The notes under the pieces: model-generated | What the model was told of the DNA's origin: nothing | Database searches by the model: none | Seen by the model: the letters and a program-made list of their open reading frames with translations, nothing else | Shown here: piece after piece, positions 1 through 9,505 of the stretch | Layout: each line of letters starts with the position of its first letter | Numbering within the stretch: position 1 is the first letter of the stretch | Source of the DNA: Algoriphagus litoralis | GTDB taxonomy: Bacteria; Bacteroidota; Bacteroidia; Cytophagales; Cyclobacteriaceae | NCBI RefSeq assembly: GCF_003259255.1 | Contig: NZ_QGOL01000015.1 | Span: 62,001 to 126,000, forward strand | Length of the DNA stretch: 64,000 bases | Reading direction: 5' to 3' | Made by a program: the position numbers and the translations under genes

Positions 1-1065
1 TTAGGCTTACCTCCACACGTGATGGGGAGTTGGTTGTTTCGAATTCATCAGTTTCAGACCAACTTGAATTACTTTGATTTCATCCTTTCTCCGACCACGA
101 AAGCTGACGAGCGCTATATTTTTTGCAAGAAAAAGAGCCTGAACATCTGGAATAAATTCCAAAAACCACATTCTCAAATCACATATGCGGCTTCAGATTA
201 TGTGGAGGCTTGCAAAAGACTTGGCCAAGGCAATACGCCGCTGCAAATCGTAGTCATGGATGACAGTTCCTTGCTTCAGGCTATCTGCCAGATCAAGGAT
301 TCTTTTCCTCAGGGTTCAGAGATCGTTTTTTCTTTTCACGGACATTGGCTCATCAATCCCAACAATGTTCTCGAAAAAGTGGACAAGGTCCTCTTTCTGA
401 CCAAGTCAGGATATAGGAAGTCTTTTCAAGCCAATTTCCAATTTACCCCTCAGGCATTTATCGTTGGCAATGGGGTCGAAGATGGTCTGTTTTTTCCACT
501 AGATCCACTCGAAAAAGCGAATCAAAAGCTAGCCATGGGATACAATTCAGCGGACAGAATTTTAATCTGGATGGCCAATTCTAGAAGGGTAAAGGGGCTC
601 CATTTATTCAAAAAAATTGCGGGTGAAATCCTCAAAAAACACCCAGATACCAAAATTTTATCTATTGGGCACCAGCAGGATGATTCGATCACGCATCCCA
701 ATTGGAAGCAGTTGGGTGTGCTGAAGCATGAAGACCTCGCAAAAAATCTGCAAATCGGGGATGTCTATTTCTTTACTTCTCTTTGGCAGGAGGGATTTGG
801 GCTTTCTCTGGTGGAAGCTATGAAATGTGGCAACTGGGCAATTGCATCCAATGCCGGTGGGATCCCGGAGGTTTTGGCTGACCAATCCCGAGCCGCAATC
901 GTAGATGACCCCAATATCGTAGAATCTTGGCTTGAGACGTATGAGACTTTGCTGTCCAGAATGGACACTGAGAACTTGGATTTCTCTAAAATAAAAACGC
1001 AATTGTCCGGATGGCATAGCTATTCGGACTGGCAAACCAGATTTTATAACGCATTGACCAACTAG
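1..1065 (+). CDS. Family-4 glycosyltransferase, 5' end outside window
   Basis: A GT-B fold, retaining family-4 glycosyltransferase that would add a nucleotide-activated sugar to a lipid-linked glycan in the cytoplasm. The frame is open to base 1. The first start candidates (GTG 19, ATG 22) come after in-frame residues LGLPPHV that look like conserved N-terminal sequence, so the real start is probably left of the window. The donor site shows the E-x7-E signature EGFGLSLVE followed by GGIPEVL about 50 residues before the C-terminal third ends. The stop lies two bases before the next gene, so it belongs to the same operon. Sugar specificity cannot be read from the sequence. Confidence 0.85.
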   Translation, partial: LGLPPHVMGSWLFRIHQFQTNLNYFDFILSPTTKADERYIFCKKKSLNIWNKFQKPHSQITYAASDYVEACKRLGQGNTPLQIVVMDDSSLLQAICQIKDSFPQGSEIVFSFHGHWLINPNNVLEKVDKVLFLTKSGYRKSFQANFQFTPQAFIVGNGVEDGLFFPLDPLEKANQKLAMGYNSADRILIWMANSRRVKGLHLFKKIAGEILKKHPDTKILSIGHQQDDSITHPNWKQLGVLKHEDLAKNLQIGDVYFFTSLWQEGFGLSLVEAMKCGNWAIASNAGGIPEVLADQSRAAIVDDPNIVESWLETYETLLSRMDTENLDFSKIKTQLSGWHSYSDWQTRFYNALTN

Positions 1066-1067
1066 CC

Positions 1068-2969
1068 ATGTGCGGAATAGCAGGAATTTTATCGATTGAC
1101 TCCGGCTTGCTTGATCAGGACCTTGCACTCCTACAGGAAGCATTGACCCTCCAGCACCATAGAGGTCCTGATGCTACTGGCGTATGGAGCAATCAAAAGG
1201 TGGCTCTGGGACACAACAGATTATCCATCATTGATCTTTCCCACGCTGCCGATCAGCCCTTTGTAAGAGAGGATCTGGGACTAAGGATAATTTTCAATGG
1301 GGAAATCTACAATTACAAAAGCCTGAAAAAAATCCTGGAATCAAAGGGATATGCCTTCAATACTGATTCTGATACTGAAGTTTTATTGGTTGGATATGCG
1401 GAGTTTGGTGAAGCTATCTGCTCCCATCTCATCGGCATGTTTGCCTTTTGCATTTGGGATGAAAGCCAAAACTCATTTTTCATGGCCAGAGATAGATTTG
1501 GTGAGAAGCCCATCTTTTTTATTGAAAAGGAAAATCGCTTCTACTGGGCTTCAGAGCTCAACGGTCTGACAACACTATACGATGCGCCGCTTCAGATCAA
1601 TCAAAATGCAGTAATTGATCTTTTGGAAAACGGATTTATCCACCTCCATCACACGATTTACCAAGAGGTTTCCGTATTCCCTCCAGCACATTACCTCCGT
1701 GTTACCAGTTCTGGTGAGAAAAAATGGGTTTCCTATTACGCCTTTCCAACTCGGACTGAGGAACCTGTTTCTTTCCCCGACTTAAAGAAAAAAACCAAAG
1801 AACTGCTGTATAAAACCGTGGAGCGAGAGCTGAATGCCGATGTTCCGCTGGCTACCTTCTTGAGTGCCGGAGTTGACTCTGCATTGATTACTGCGGTAGC
1901 ACATGACATCAAGCCCGACATCTCTGCCATCACTATCGGAACCAATGAGCAGATTACTGATGAAACGGAAGGTGCTAGTCAGCTGGCCAAAAAACTCTCC
2001 ATCAAACATGAGATTGTACCAGTAAGTACCTCCTCAATAGAAGTTTTGGAGATCTTACTCAAGGATATCCAGCCTCTAGCCGATGCTTCACTTATCCCCA
2101 GCTTTTTGGTCACAGAGCAAGTCAAAGACCGGTATCGGGTCATGCTCTCGGGAGACGGAGGAGATGAAATATTCGGATCTTATAATAAGCCAAATCTGTA
2201 CCTGGCGCTCGATGCTAAAGGTGTTCCCTTCGGTGAGCAACTCGTGGACTTTTTCCTAAATATCAAAAATCAGAAGCTGGCTGCAGGATTCAATGCTAAA
2301 CTAAATGATGTTCAACGGCTAAAATTAGCCGGATGGGCAGGTCTATATTCCAAAAGCAGCTTGAGTGGAGGATACCTCACCCAAGTCTTCAAAACCGGGA
2401 AAATCCACGCTCAACCCAAAAACCTGCTGAAAGATCTCAAGCCACTCTACGTATCCAATCCCGAACGTCTTTCCTTTGGGATGGACTTTAAAGGAAGACT
2501 CCCGGGTGACTTTCTTTTCAAAGTAGATTCTGCCTCCATGCATTCTTCTGTGGAAGTACGGGCTCCATTTTTGGATCACGAATTGGTAGACTACCTGATG
2601 AAAATACCCACGCGCTCCCTCATGCCTAACGCGATAGATAAGGAACTAAGCAAGTCACTGCTTTCGGATTTCTCAGGTAGCGATTGGTTTCCGCCCAAAC
2701 GTGGCTTCACCATTCCCTATTGGGAATACTTGCAGGGGAGATGGGGAAATATTTTGGAAGGCTACCTGAAAGAGGGGCTATCAGAAAATCACTTTAATTT
2801 CAATCAGCAGGGCATTTTGCAAATCCTTGAAAAGCACCGCAGTTCCCCTTCCATCATTTACGCAAGAATACTTTTTGCCGTATTGGTTATGGAGATTTGG
2901 TTGAGAGTGTTTCACCTGAAAGGAAAATATGAAAAGACCTCAAAATCATTTTTGTCAGAAACGAATTGA
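1068..2969 (+). CDS. asnB: AsnB-type glutamine amidotransferase (copy 1 of 3)
   Basis: Asparagine-synthase-like enzyme. The N-terminal class-II glutaminase domain (about residues 1-210) begins MCGIAG with Cys2 as nucleophile and contains HRGPDATG, FNGEIYNY and ARDRFGEKP. The C-terminal ATP-pyrophosphatase domain carries the PP-loop near residue 265 as SAGVDSA, where most family members have SGGxDSS, followed by LSGDGGDE. Family members amidate aspartate, but paralogues inside O-antigen clusters amidate carboxylates of uronic or nonulosonic acid sugars. With two further copies at 7808 and 23310 and only glycan genes around, a sugar-amidating role is the better inference. Its length (633 aa) is normal. 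It follows the upstream gene by two bases. Confidence 0.88.
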   Translation: MCGIAGILSIDSGLLDQDLALLQEALTLQHHRGPDATGVWSNQKVALGHNRLSIIDLSHAADQPFVREDLGLRIIFNGEIYNYKSLKKILESKGYAFNTDSDTEVLLVGYAEFGEAICSHLIGMFAFCIWDESQNSFFMARDRFGEKPIFFIEKENRFYWASELNGLTTLYDAPLQINQNAVIDLLENGFIHLHHTIYQEVSVFPPAHYLRVTSSGEKKWVSYYAFPTRTEEPVSFPDLKKKTKELLYKTVERELNADVPLATFLSAGVDSALITAVAHDIKPDISAITIGTNEQITDETEGASQLAKKLSIKHEIVPVSTSSIEVLEILLKDIQPLADASLIPSFLVTEQVKDRYRVMLSGDGGDEIFGSYNKPNLYLALDAKGVPFGEQLVDFFLNIKNQKLAAGFNAKLNDVQRLKLAGWAGLYSKSSLSGGYLTQVFKTGKIHAQPKNLLKDLKPLYVSNPERLSFGMDFKGRLPGDFLFKVDSASMHSSVEVRAPFLDHELVDYLMKIPTRSLMPNAIDKELSKSLLSDFSGSDWFPPKRGFTIPYWEYLQGRWGNILEGYLKEGLSENHFNFNQQGILQILEKHRSSPSIIYARILFAVLVMEIWLRVFHLKGKYEKTSKSFLSETN

Positions 2970-3153
2970 ATCAGGCCACCCGCAATTTCACAACTCTCGC
3001 CCTTTCATCCGCTGACTTCTTTTCGATACCTCAACCACTTTTACAATCAACCGAAAAACTTGAATTCAAATATGATTTTAAGTCGATTTTTGACAGCATG
3101 ATTTATATGGAAATAAAAACGAAAATTGAGCCTAAACAAGATCCCACCAATCT

Positions 3154-3849
3154 ATGAGTAAGGTAAAAGACCTGCTGAGAAACATCATAAATTCCCGCTA
3201 TAGGGTGTCTTTTTCGAAATCGGGAGAGGATATTCAGTTGTTTAAACTTTTCAATAAGCTCCAGGGAAAATACTTGGACATTGGTTGCTTCGAACCGGTG
3301 ACGTTCTCTAATACCTATTTCTTCTACCTCAAAGGATGGGACGGATACGTAGTGGATCCCAACCCCACGCTGACAGCGATGTTTAAGAAAATCCGACCAA
3401 AGGATGTTTTTATCAACAGAGGGATTTCAGGGGAAGCGGGTACCTTGGATTATTACATGCTGCCACAGAAAATGGCATCCATGAATACCTTCGATTATTC
3501 CTTTTTGGAGAAAAACAATCTGACTTCCTACGTGGAAAAAGAGATAAAAATCCCGCTTTGTACCCTAGAGGAGCTAGTCGATGAATTTAAACTGAAAGAC
3601 AAAATCGACTTCATTGACGTGGATGTGGAGGGTTTGGACCTGGAGGTTCTGCAATCCAATAACTGGGAGACTTTTCGCCCTTCAATCGTCATGGTGGAGA
3701 CAGACTTAAGTCTGGATCAGGACATGGATTCTCCTGTCACCCGACTCTTGGAAGATAAAGATTACCGAATTCTTGCCAAACTCGTCCAGAGTACCTCAGG
3801 TTCAGGAAATTTGATTTTTTGCAAAAAGGAATTCAATCCCAAAAAATAA
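3154..3849 (+). CDS. FkbM-family methyltransferase
   Basis: Class-I SAM-dependent methyltransferase of the FkbM family, which O-methylates hydroxyls, often on sugars. The SAM-binding loop is YLDIGCFEP near residue 41. The typical FkbM acidic and 'VEG' region appears near residue 150 as IDVDVEGLDLEVL, and VMVE follows near residue 174. It is 231 aa, a full-length single domain. It starts 184 bases after asnB copy 1, the largest gap in the first 7 kb, and ends one base before the next gene. Two other FkbM proteins lie at 58552 and 62699. The methylated sugar is unknown. Confidence 0.82.
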   Translation: MSKVKDLLRNIINSRYRVSFSKSGEDIQLFKLFNKLQGKYLDIGCFEPVTFSNTYFFYLKGWDGYVVDPNPTLTAMFKKIRPKDVFINRGISGEAGTLDYYMLPQKMASMNTFDYSFLEKNNLTSYVEKEIKIPLCTLEELVDEFKLKDKIDFIDVDVEGLDLEVLQSNNWETFRPSIVMVETDLSLDQDMDSPVTRLLEDKDYRILAKLVQSTSGSGNLIFCKKEFNPKK

Positions 3850-3850
3850 C

Positions 3851-4873
3851 ATGAGAGTAGGGATAAATCCATCGAAGCTAGACCCGAAAATCCCAAAGCA
3901 GTTCTATCACAGAATCATTATACCTGTTTTTGTGCCCAATTTCACTGGCTACTTCCAGGATATATTTGAAGTCTACAAGGTCTGCATAGAATCGGCTTTT
4001 CTGACTCAGCACAGCAGATCTGCCATTACCCTAGTGGACAACGGATCCTGTCAAGAAGTTAAAGATTGGATGAGACACCTGCTGGAAAAAGGGAAAATAG
4101 ATACACTAATCACCCATAGCACCAACATTGGAAAGGTCGATGCCATTCTTGGTGCAGCCAGGGGATGCCGAGAGGACCTGATTACAATCTCTGATAGCGA
4201 CATTCTTTTCAATAATGGATGGCAGGAGGCAGTGGAGTCAGTATTTTTGAATTTTGACAATGCCGGTTCGGTAGCTCCATTCCCTATCTCGAGGCACATG
4301 TACTACTATTCCACTGCTGTTCAAAAATCAGTGGTTTTGGGCCAGTTGGGTTTTCAGTTTGAGAAAACGAAAGATTCTAGTTTGATCAAAGAAAATTACG
4401 AATGCTACAATTGGAGCTTCGACGAAAGCTACGATTCCATTCTTCCGGTGGTCAAATCAGGGTCAGCTAAAGCGGTCATGGGTAGCGGACATCAGATCAT
4501 GACGATCCGTAGAGAGGCGATATTCAAAATGCCTACCGATCCCTGTTTTATCAAAATTTCCTCTGGAAGTGAGAACTTCTGGATAGACAAGCCGATCGAT
4601 GATGCCGGACTATGGAGATTGAGCACAGTAGATACTTGGGTCAATCACATGGGAAATTCACTGACATCCCAGAATAAAAAGGTCTTTCAGGGCTTAAAAC
4701 AAAGTGATCACCAGCCAGATCTGATTCAGCTCCCAAAACAGAATTCAAAGCCCAACAGTAGTTTCTCCCAGCGGGTATTTGCCAAACTGTTCAAGAAAAC
4801 CAAAGAAAACCGCCCGCCTGCACCTAAACTCAAAGTTCAGGCAGAACAGGACGGCGTCATCTCCAAAAGCTAA
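3851..4873 (+). CDS. Family-2-like glycosyltransferase
   Basis: Predicted inverting GT-A glycosyltransferase. The N-terminal half has the strand and turn pattern of GT2 enzymes: IIIPVFVPN near residue 23, ITLVDNGS near residue 57, and the metal-binding acidic motif ISDSDILF near residue 115. The C-terminal 60 residues are basic and proline/lysine-rich without clear fold and could be a membrane-associated tail. The gene begins one base after the FkbM stop and lies 24 bases before neuB, so it may act in transfer or modification of the nonulosonate residue, but that is inference from position only. Confidence 0.75.
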   Translation: MRVGINPSKLDPKIPKQFYHRIIIPVFVPNFTGYFQDIFEVYKVCIESAFLTQHSRSAITLVDNGSCQEVKDWMRHLLEKGKIDTLITHSTNIGKVDAILGAARGCREDLITISDSDILFNNGWQEAVESVFLNFDNAGSVAPFPISRHMYYYSTAVQKSVVLGQLGFQFEKTKDSSLIKENYECYNWSFDESYDSILPVVKSGSAKAVMGSGHQIMTIRREAIFKMPTDPCFIKISSGSENFWIDKPIDDAGLWRLSTVDTWVNHMGNSLTSQNKKVFQGLKQSDHQPDLIQLPKQNSKPNSSFSQRVFAKLFKKTKENRPPAPKLKVQAEQDGVISKS

Positions 4874-4897
4874 TCCTCCAACCTAAAAAATTACCCC

Positions 4898-5896
4898 GTG
4901 ATCATCGCAGAAATAGCCCAAGCCCATGACGGTAGCCTAGGTACCGCACATGCCTACATCGATGCTCTGGCAGATACCGGAGTAGATGCTGTGAAGTTTC
5001 AGACGCATATCGCTGAGGCTGAAAGTTCTGTCTATGAGCCCTTCCGGGTAAAATTTTCTAAGCAGGATGCGACCAGGTATGACTACTGGAAGCGGATGAG
5101 TTTTTCGCCAGAACAATGGAAAGGTTTGAAAGACCACTGTGAGGATAAAAATCTGGAATTCATTTCTTCGCCGTTCAGCAATGCAGCGGTGGATTTGTTG
5201 GAGGAATTGGGAGTGAAACGTTATAAGATTGGCTCCGGAGAAGTTTCAAATTGGTTGATGCTGGAGAAAATAGCGAAAACCGGCAAACCCATCATCCTGA
5301 GTTCTGGAATGAGTAGCTGGGATGAAATGGATGCCACAGTGGAGTTTTTGCGAGCTTTTGGGAATCCACTTAGCATCTTGCAATGCACCACGGCCTATCC
5401 AACCAGACCAGACCAATGGGGCTTGAATGTAATCAGCCAACTCAAAGAACGATACAAGTTGCCGGTTGGCTTCTCGGACCACAGTGGGGAAATTTTTGCT
5501 TGTAGCGCAGCTGCTGCCTTGGGTGCGGAGATTTTTGAATTTCATGTGGTCTTTGACAAAAGGCAATTTGGACCGGATACCCTGGCCAGTATCACACTCG
5601 ACCAAACCATGGAACTGGTGCAAGGGATCAGAAAAATTCAGCAAGCTTTGGCAAATCCTATTCTTAAGGATCAAATTGAGCCATTTAAGGATTTAAAGAA
5701 GATTTTTGAAAAAAGCCTCGCCGTCAACAAAACTCTGAACAAAGGGAGTGTCATTACTATAGATGATTTGGAAGCAAAAAAACCTACAGGCTATGGAATC
5801 CCAGCCAAAGAATTTGCTGCTGTCGTCGGAAAAAAACTAAAGTCAGACCTTTCTCAATGGGACTTTCTCAATTGGGAAAATATTGAACTAGAATAA
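4898..5896 (+). CDS. neuB: NeuB-type nonulosonate (sialate) synthase
   Basis: Condenses phosphoenolpyruvate with N-acetylmannosamine, or a related hexose, to make N-acetylneuraminate or a relative. The TIM-barrel domain shows EIAQAHDG at the N-terminus, SSPFSNAAVDLL near residue 89, KIGSGEV near 110, ILSSGMSS, LQCTTAYPT near 163 and FSDHSGE near 192. A C-terminal SAF (antifreeze-like) domain covers about residues 265-330, with NKGSVITIDDL and KKPTGYGIP. The length of 332 aa is typical. GTG is the only sensible start because the frame begins directly with the conserved first strand. neuC and neuA follow, so the set for CMP-nonulosonate is complete. A legionaminate-type product cannot be excluded. 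Confidence 0.9.
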   Translation: MIIAEIAQAHDGSLGTAHAYIDALADTGVDAVKFQTHIAEAESSVYEPFRVKFSKQDATRYDYWKRMSFSPEQWKGLKDHCEDKNLEFISSPFSNAAVDLLEELGVKRYKIGSGEVSNWLMLEKIAKTGKPIILSSGMSSWDEMDATVEFLRAFGNPLSILQCTTAYPTRPDQWGLNVISQLKERYKLPVGFSDHSGEIFACSAAAALGAEIFEFHVVFDKRQFGPDTLASITLDQTMELVQGIRKIQQALANPILKDQIEPFKDLKKIFEKSLAVNKTLNKGSVITIDDLEAKKPTGYGIPAKEFAAVVGKKLKSDLSQWDFLNWENIELE

Positions 5897-5898
5897 AT

Positions 5899-7056
5899 AT
5901 GTCCAAAAGGAAAATCAGTGTCGTCATCACGGCTAGACCGTCCTATTCACGGATCAAGACGGCATTGAAAGCCATCAAAAATCACCCTGACCTGGAGCTG
6001 CAACTCATCGTAGCAGCATCCGCATTGCTGGATCGGTACGGCTCCGCAGTCAATTACATTAAAAAGGACGGCTTTGAAATTGCCGCCAAAGTATTCAATG
6101 TCTTAGAAGGAGAAAACCTCACCGCAGCGGCCAAGACTACAGGAATTGGCATCTTGGAGCTCTCCACGGTTTTTGATAATCTGGCACCTGATATCGTGGT
6201 CACGATAGCGGATCGGTTTGAAACTATGGCCACCGCTATATCGGCCAGTTTCATGAATATTCCATTAGCTCACGTTCAGGGCGGAGAGGTCACGGGCAAT
6301 ATTGATGAAAAGGTAAGACACTCGATCACCAAGCTTTCAGATTACCACTTTGTAGCATCCCAAAGTGCCTATGAGAGAGTAATCCGACTAGGTGAAGATC
6401 CCGAATCGGTATTCAATACCGGCTGCCCAAGCATTGACTTAGCAGCAGAAGTCAAAGCTTCACCCGCTTTTGATTTTGACATCTATCAGAAATATGGTGG
6501 AGTAGGTGCCTTTCCTGATTTATCAGAAGGATATTGGGTGGTGATGCAGCATCCGGTGACTACAGAGGTGACCTCTTCCCGCAAGCAAATCGAAGAGACG
6601 CTCTTTGCCCTGATGGAATCCAATCAACCAGTGCTTTGGTTTTGGCCGAATGTAGATGCTGGTGCTGATGGTACCAGCACGGGTATTCGTGCATTTCGAG
6701 AAAAGTACAAGCTCGATAAGTTTCATTTTTTCAAAAACATGGAGCCCAATGACTTCCTCAGACTATTGGTTAATAGCAAAGGACTCATCGGCAACAGCAG
6801 CGTGGGAATTAGAGAGTGCGCTTTCCTCGGTGTGCCTGTAGTCAATATTGGTACCCGTCAGAATGCTCGGGATAGAGGACAAAATGTAATTGACGTTGAC
6901 TACGATCGAATTGCAATCGCCGCCGCGCTCCAAAAACACCAAACTATCGAAAGACCGGATCCTTCCTATGTCTACGGTGGAGGAGATGCAGGGGAGAAAA
7001 TTGCGGACCTTTTGGCCTCGCTTCCCCTGAAATTCCACAAAACAATTCAGTATTAA
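5899..7056 (+). CDS. neuC: NeuC-type hydrolysing UDP-GlcNAc 2-epimerase
   Basis: Converts UDP-N-acetylglucosamine into N-acetylmannosamine plus UDP, supplying NeuB. The GT-B-like epimerase fold is indicated by VVITARPSYSRIKTAL at the N-terminus, IADRFETMA near residue 97, HVQGGEVTGNIDEKVRH near 124, and the UDP-binding region GNSSVGIRECAFLG near 297 followed by RQNARDRGQNV. The length (385 aa) matches hydrolysing epimerases. It starts two bases after neuB, so the two are probably translated together. The alternative is a GDP- or diacetylated-sugar variant used in legionaminate synthesis. The presence of only neuB, neuC and neuA favours the simple N-acetylneuraminate route. Confidence 0.9.
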   Translation: MSKRKISVVITARPSYSRIKTALKAIKNHPDLELQLIVAASALLDRYGSAVNYIKKDGFEIAAKVFNVLEGENLTAAAKTTGIGILELSTVFDNLAPDIVVTIADRFETMATAISASFMNIPLAHVQGGEVTGNIDEKVRHSITKLSDYHFVASQSAYERVIRLGEDPESVFNTGCPSIDLAAEVKASPAFDFDIYQKYGGVGAFPDLSEGYWVVMQHPVTTEVTSSRKQIEETLFALMESNQPVLWFWPNVDAGADGTSTGIRAFREKYKLDKFHFFKNMEPNDFLRLLVNSKGLIGNSSVGIRECAFLGVPVVNIGTRQNARDRGQNVIDVDYDRIAIAAALQKHQTIERPDPSYVYGGGDAGEKIADLLASLPLKFHKTIQY

Positions 7057-7072
7057 TCTTCGGAATAACCGG

Positions 7073-7113
7073 ATTCCATCTGACCAATAAAATCAAATTA
7101 TAAACAGATGAAA
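7073..7113 (+). promoter_or_regulatory. Start-codon hairpin element, copy 1 (neuA leader)
   Basis: The leader begins ATTCCATSTGACC and ends with an A/T-rich box leading into the start codon. CATCTG at 7077-7082 can pair with CAGATG at 7105-7110, which contains the neuA ATG, closing a 22-base loop. Nearly the same 40-base block recurs at 26174 and, with a compensated stem, at 26266. A translational control hairpin is inferred from the repeat and the base-pair change. Confidence 0.55.
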
Positions 7114-7806
7114 ATATTAGGGCTGATACCTGCCAGAGGAGGATCAAAAGGTATCCCTGGAAAGAATATTAAATCCTTGGCAGGTCAGCCACTCTTGGCC
7201 TATACCTTGAATTCTGCCCGGGAGTCCTCTCTTTTAACCAAAGTAATTCTCAGCTCAGATGATGCCGAGATCATACAGGTAGCAAGGCAGCTAAATCTGG
7301 AAGTACCCTTTGTCAGACCATCAGATTTTGCTTCTGATGCGGCTCCTACACTTCCTGTAATCATCCATGCCCTACAGTTTTTTGAAGAACAGGGACAGCA
7401 GTTTGATGCCGTTTGCCTGCTTCAGGTCACCAGTCCATTTCGCAGACCTGGGATGGTGGACGAAGCAATCCAACGATTTATCGATACTAGGGCAGATTCT
7501 TTGATTTCAGTTTTGCCTGTTCCTCATGAATTTAACCCCCATTGGGTTTTTGAGCCGGGAAGCAATGGATTACTTGAAATAGCCACAGGAGAAAAAACGA
7601 TTATTCCCAGACGACAAGATTTGCCTCCTGCCTATTTTCGAGACGGGTCCATTTACCTGACTAAAACAGCCGTGCTTCTGAATCAGCACTCACTCTACGG
7701 TGAGAAAATCGCTCATATCTTAGGCGATCCCGAGCGCTATGTCAATCTGGACACAATGAAGGACTGGGAAAAGGCCGAATCCTTAATAACTAAGCTCCAA
7801 TTCTGA
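7108..7806 (+). CDS. neuA: NeuA-type CMP-nonulosonate cytidylyltransferase
   Basis: Activates the nonulosonic acid with CTP, giving the CMP-sugar used by a sialyltransferase-like enzyme. The nucleotide-binding N-terminus reads LIPARGGSKGIPGKNIK, the hallmark of acylneuraminate cytidylyltransferases. LQVTSPFRRPGMVDEAI near residue 108 and PRRQDLPPAYFRDGSIY near 170 are further family blocks. It is 232 aa, a single catalytic domain without the esterase extension seen in some NeuA proteins. The 51-base gap from neuC contains the start-codon hairpin, so this gene may be controlled separately from neuBC. asnB copy 2 follows after one base. Confidence 0.9.
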   Translation: MKILGLIPARGGSKGIPGKNIKSLAGQPLLAYTLNSARESSLLTKVILSSDDAEIIQVARQLNLEVPFVRPSDFASDAAPTLPVIIHALQFFEEQGQQFDAVCLLQVTSPFRRPGMVDEAIQRFIDTRADSLISVLPVPHEFNPHWVFEPGSNGLLEIATGEKTIIPRRQDLPPAYFRDGSIYLTKTAVLLNQHSLYGEKIAHILGDPERYVNLDTMKDWEKAESLITKLQF

Positions 7807-7807
7807 T

Positions 7808-9505
7808 ATGTGTGGAATAGCAGGTATAGTCGGACCTCTGAGCAACCCCCAGACCATCACTGCGATGCTCAAAAGTCAGGCGCATCGTGGGCCTGACAAT
7901 GAGGGGCACTGGAATGTAGACACCGAAATCAGCTTAGGGCACAACAGGCTCTCGATTTTGGATCTCTCGGAGGCGGCCAATCAACCTTTTCACTTCTCCG
8001 ACGGCAGATACGTCATGGTGTTCAATGGAGAGATTTACAATTATTTGGAAATCAGACAAAGACTGGCCACCAAGTATTCATTTCGAACCCAATCTGATTC
8101 AGAAGTATTGCTCTATGCATTCATCGAATCGGGGCTGGAGTGCCTCCACGAACTCAACGGCATGTTTGCATTTGCCATTTGGGACAAAAAGGAGAAAAAA
8201 CTCAGTGCAGCCAGAGACAGATTTGGAGTCAAACCATTCCATTATGCCCTTTGGCAGGGATCATTTTTGTTTTCCTCTGAAATCAATCCCATTTGGGCTG
8301 CCGGATTTCCAAAGAAAACCAAAGATTCAGTATGGGCAGGTTTTTTCACCAAAGGCACTTATGGAAGCCCTGAAGAAACCTTCTGGGAAGGAATCCACCA
8401 ACTTCCGGCTGGACATACCTTGGAATGGAAGGCAGGAAAGAGCAGCATTCAGCCTTGGTATGATTTTGTAAAAAATGTCAACAGTCAACCTGAAATAAAG
8501 CCCGAAGAACAGTCCGAATACATCTTATGGCTCCTCAAAGATGCCGTAAGTCTGAGATTCCGATCGGATGTACCTGTTGGATTCAACCTAAGTGGAGGAC
8601 TGGATTCCAGTACGCTTTTAGCCTTGGTTTCCGTCTTGTTTCCTGACAAGGAACAAATTGAGGCATTTACCTTCGTGACAGGTGATGATCGATATGACGA
8701 AGTACATTGGGTTAAAGAAATGCTTAAAGGAAGACCCTATCCGCTCAATACCTGCTTATTGACGCCTGAAGAGGTACCTTCATTAACTCAGAAGATCAGC
8801 CATCTCCAGTCTGAGCCTTTTGGAGGAATTCCTACATTGGCCTACAGCAAAGTATTTCAATCAGCCAGACAAAAGGGAATCCTGGTGCTCTTGGATGGGC
8901 AAGGTTCGGATGAAGCCTGGGCCGGATACGATTATTACCTCAACAAATCCGATAGCGTAGTTCAGGGAGTCAAGTCTTCTCCAGTAAAACCAGAGGCTTT
9001 AATAAAAGATTTTTCTGGAAAATATACCCACACCCCATATCCATCTTTGTTTAGTGATCCGCTGCTCAACCTCCAATACCGGGACCTGTTCTATACCAAA
9101 ATCCCTCGCGCGTTACGCTTCAATGACCGGGTGAGTATGGCACATGGCACTGAGTTGAGAGAACCGTTTTTGGATTACAGGTTGGTGGAATATGTGTTTT
9201 CAAGGCCTACTGATTTTAAAATCAAAGATGGAAACCAAAAATGGCTTCTGCGGCAACTTGCCAAAACGTACCTCGGTGACCAGATCGCCTTGGCACCTAA
9301 GCGACCCCTTCAAACCCCTCAGCGGGAATGGCTGGGAGGCGAACTCACAGACTGGGTAGACGCTCAGCTGCATACCTTGGTTTCCAAATCGAATTGGTTT
9401 GACTCCAAAACAGTTTTCAGACTTTGGGAGGATTACAAAAAAGGGGACCAAGACAATAGTTTTTACCTGTGGCAATGGATAAATGCCGCTGAATTATTAA
9501 AATGA
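7808..9505 (+). CDS. asnB: AsnB-type glutamine amidotransferase (copy 2 of 3)
   Basis: Asparagine-synthase-like amidotransferase with a complete N-terminal glutaminase domain (MCGIAGIVG with Cys2, HRGPDNEGH, FNGEIYNY, AARDRFGVKPF) and a C-terminal synthetase domain with a canonical PP-loop SGGLDSS near residue 261 and LLDGQGSDEAWAGY. At 565 aa it is shorter than copies 1 and 3, and it is clearly diverged from both, so this is not a recent duplication. It sits directly behind neuA, which makes amidation of the nonulosonate carboxylate or of a uronic acid in the same glycan a reasonable inference. Ammonia from glutamine would be channelled between the domains. Confidence 0.88.
   Translation: MCGIAGIVGPLSNPQTITAMLKSQAHRGPDNEGHWNVDTEISLGHNRLSILDLSEAANQPFHFSDGRYVMVFNGEIYNYLEIRQRLATKYSFRTQSDSEVLLYAFIESGLECLHELNGMFAFAIWDKKEKKLSAARDRFGVKPFHYALWQGSFLFSSEINPIWAAGFPKKTKDSVWAGFFTKGTYGSPEETFWEGIHQLPAGHTLEWKAGKSSIQPWYDFVKNVNSQPEIKPEEQSEYILWLLKDAVSLRFRSDVPVGFNLSGGLDSSTLLALVSVLFPDKEQIEAFTFVTGDDRYDEVHWVKEMLKGRPYPLNTCLLTPEEVPSLTQKISHLQSEPFGGIPTLAYSKVFQSARQKGILVLLDGQGSDEAWAGYDYYLNKSDSVVQGVKSSPVKPEALIKDFSGKYTHTPYPSLFSDPLLNLQYRDLFYTKIPRALRFNDRVSMAHGTELREPFLDYRLVEYVFSRPTDFKIKDGNQKWLLRQLAKTYLGDQIALAPKRPLQTPQREWLGGELTDWVDAQLHTLVSKSNWFDSKTVFRLWEDYKKGDQDNSFYLWQWINAAELLK

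Noticed and set aside
2966-3157. 63-codon open frame from TTG between asnB copy 1 and the FkbM gene
   Set aside because: Overlaps of four bases on both sides are suggestive, but the sequence has no recognisable feature, a TTG start and a random-looking composition. It is left unannotated.
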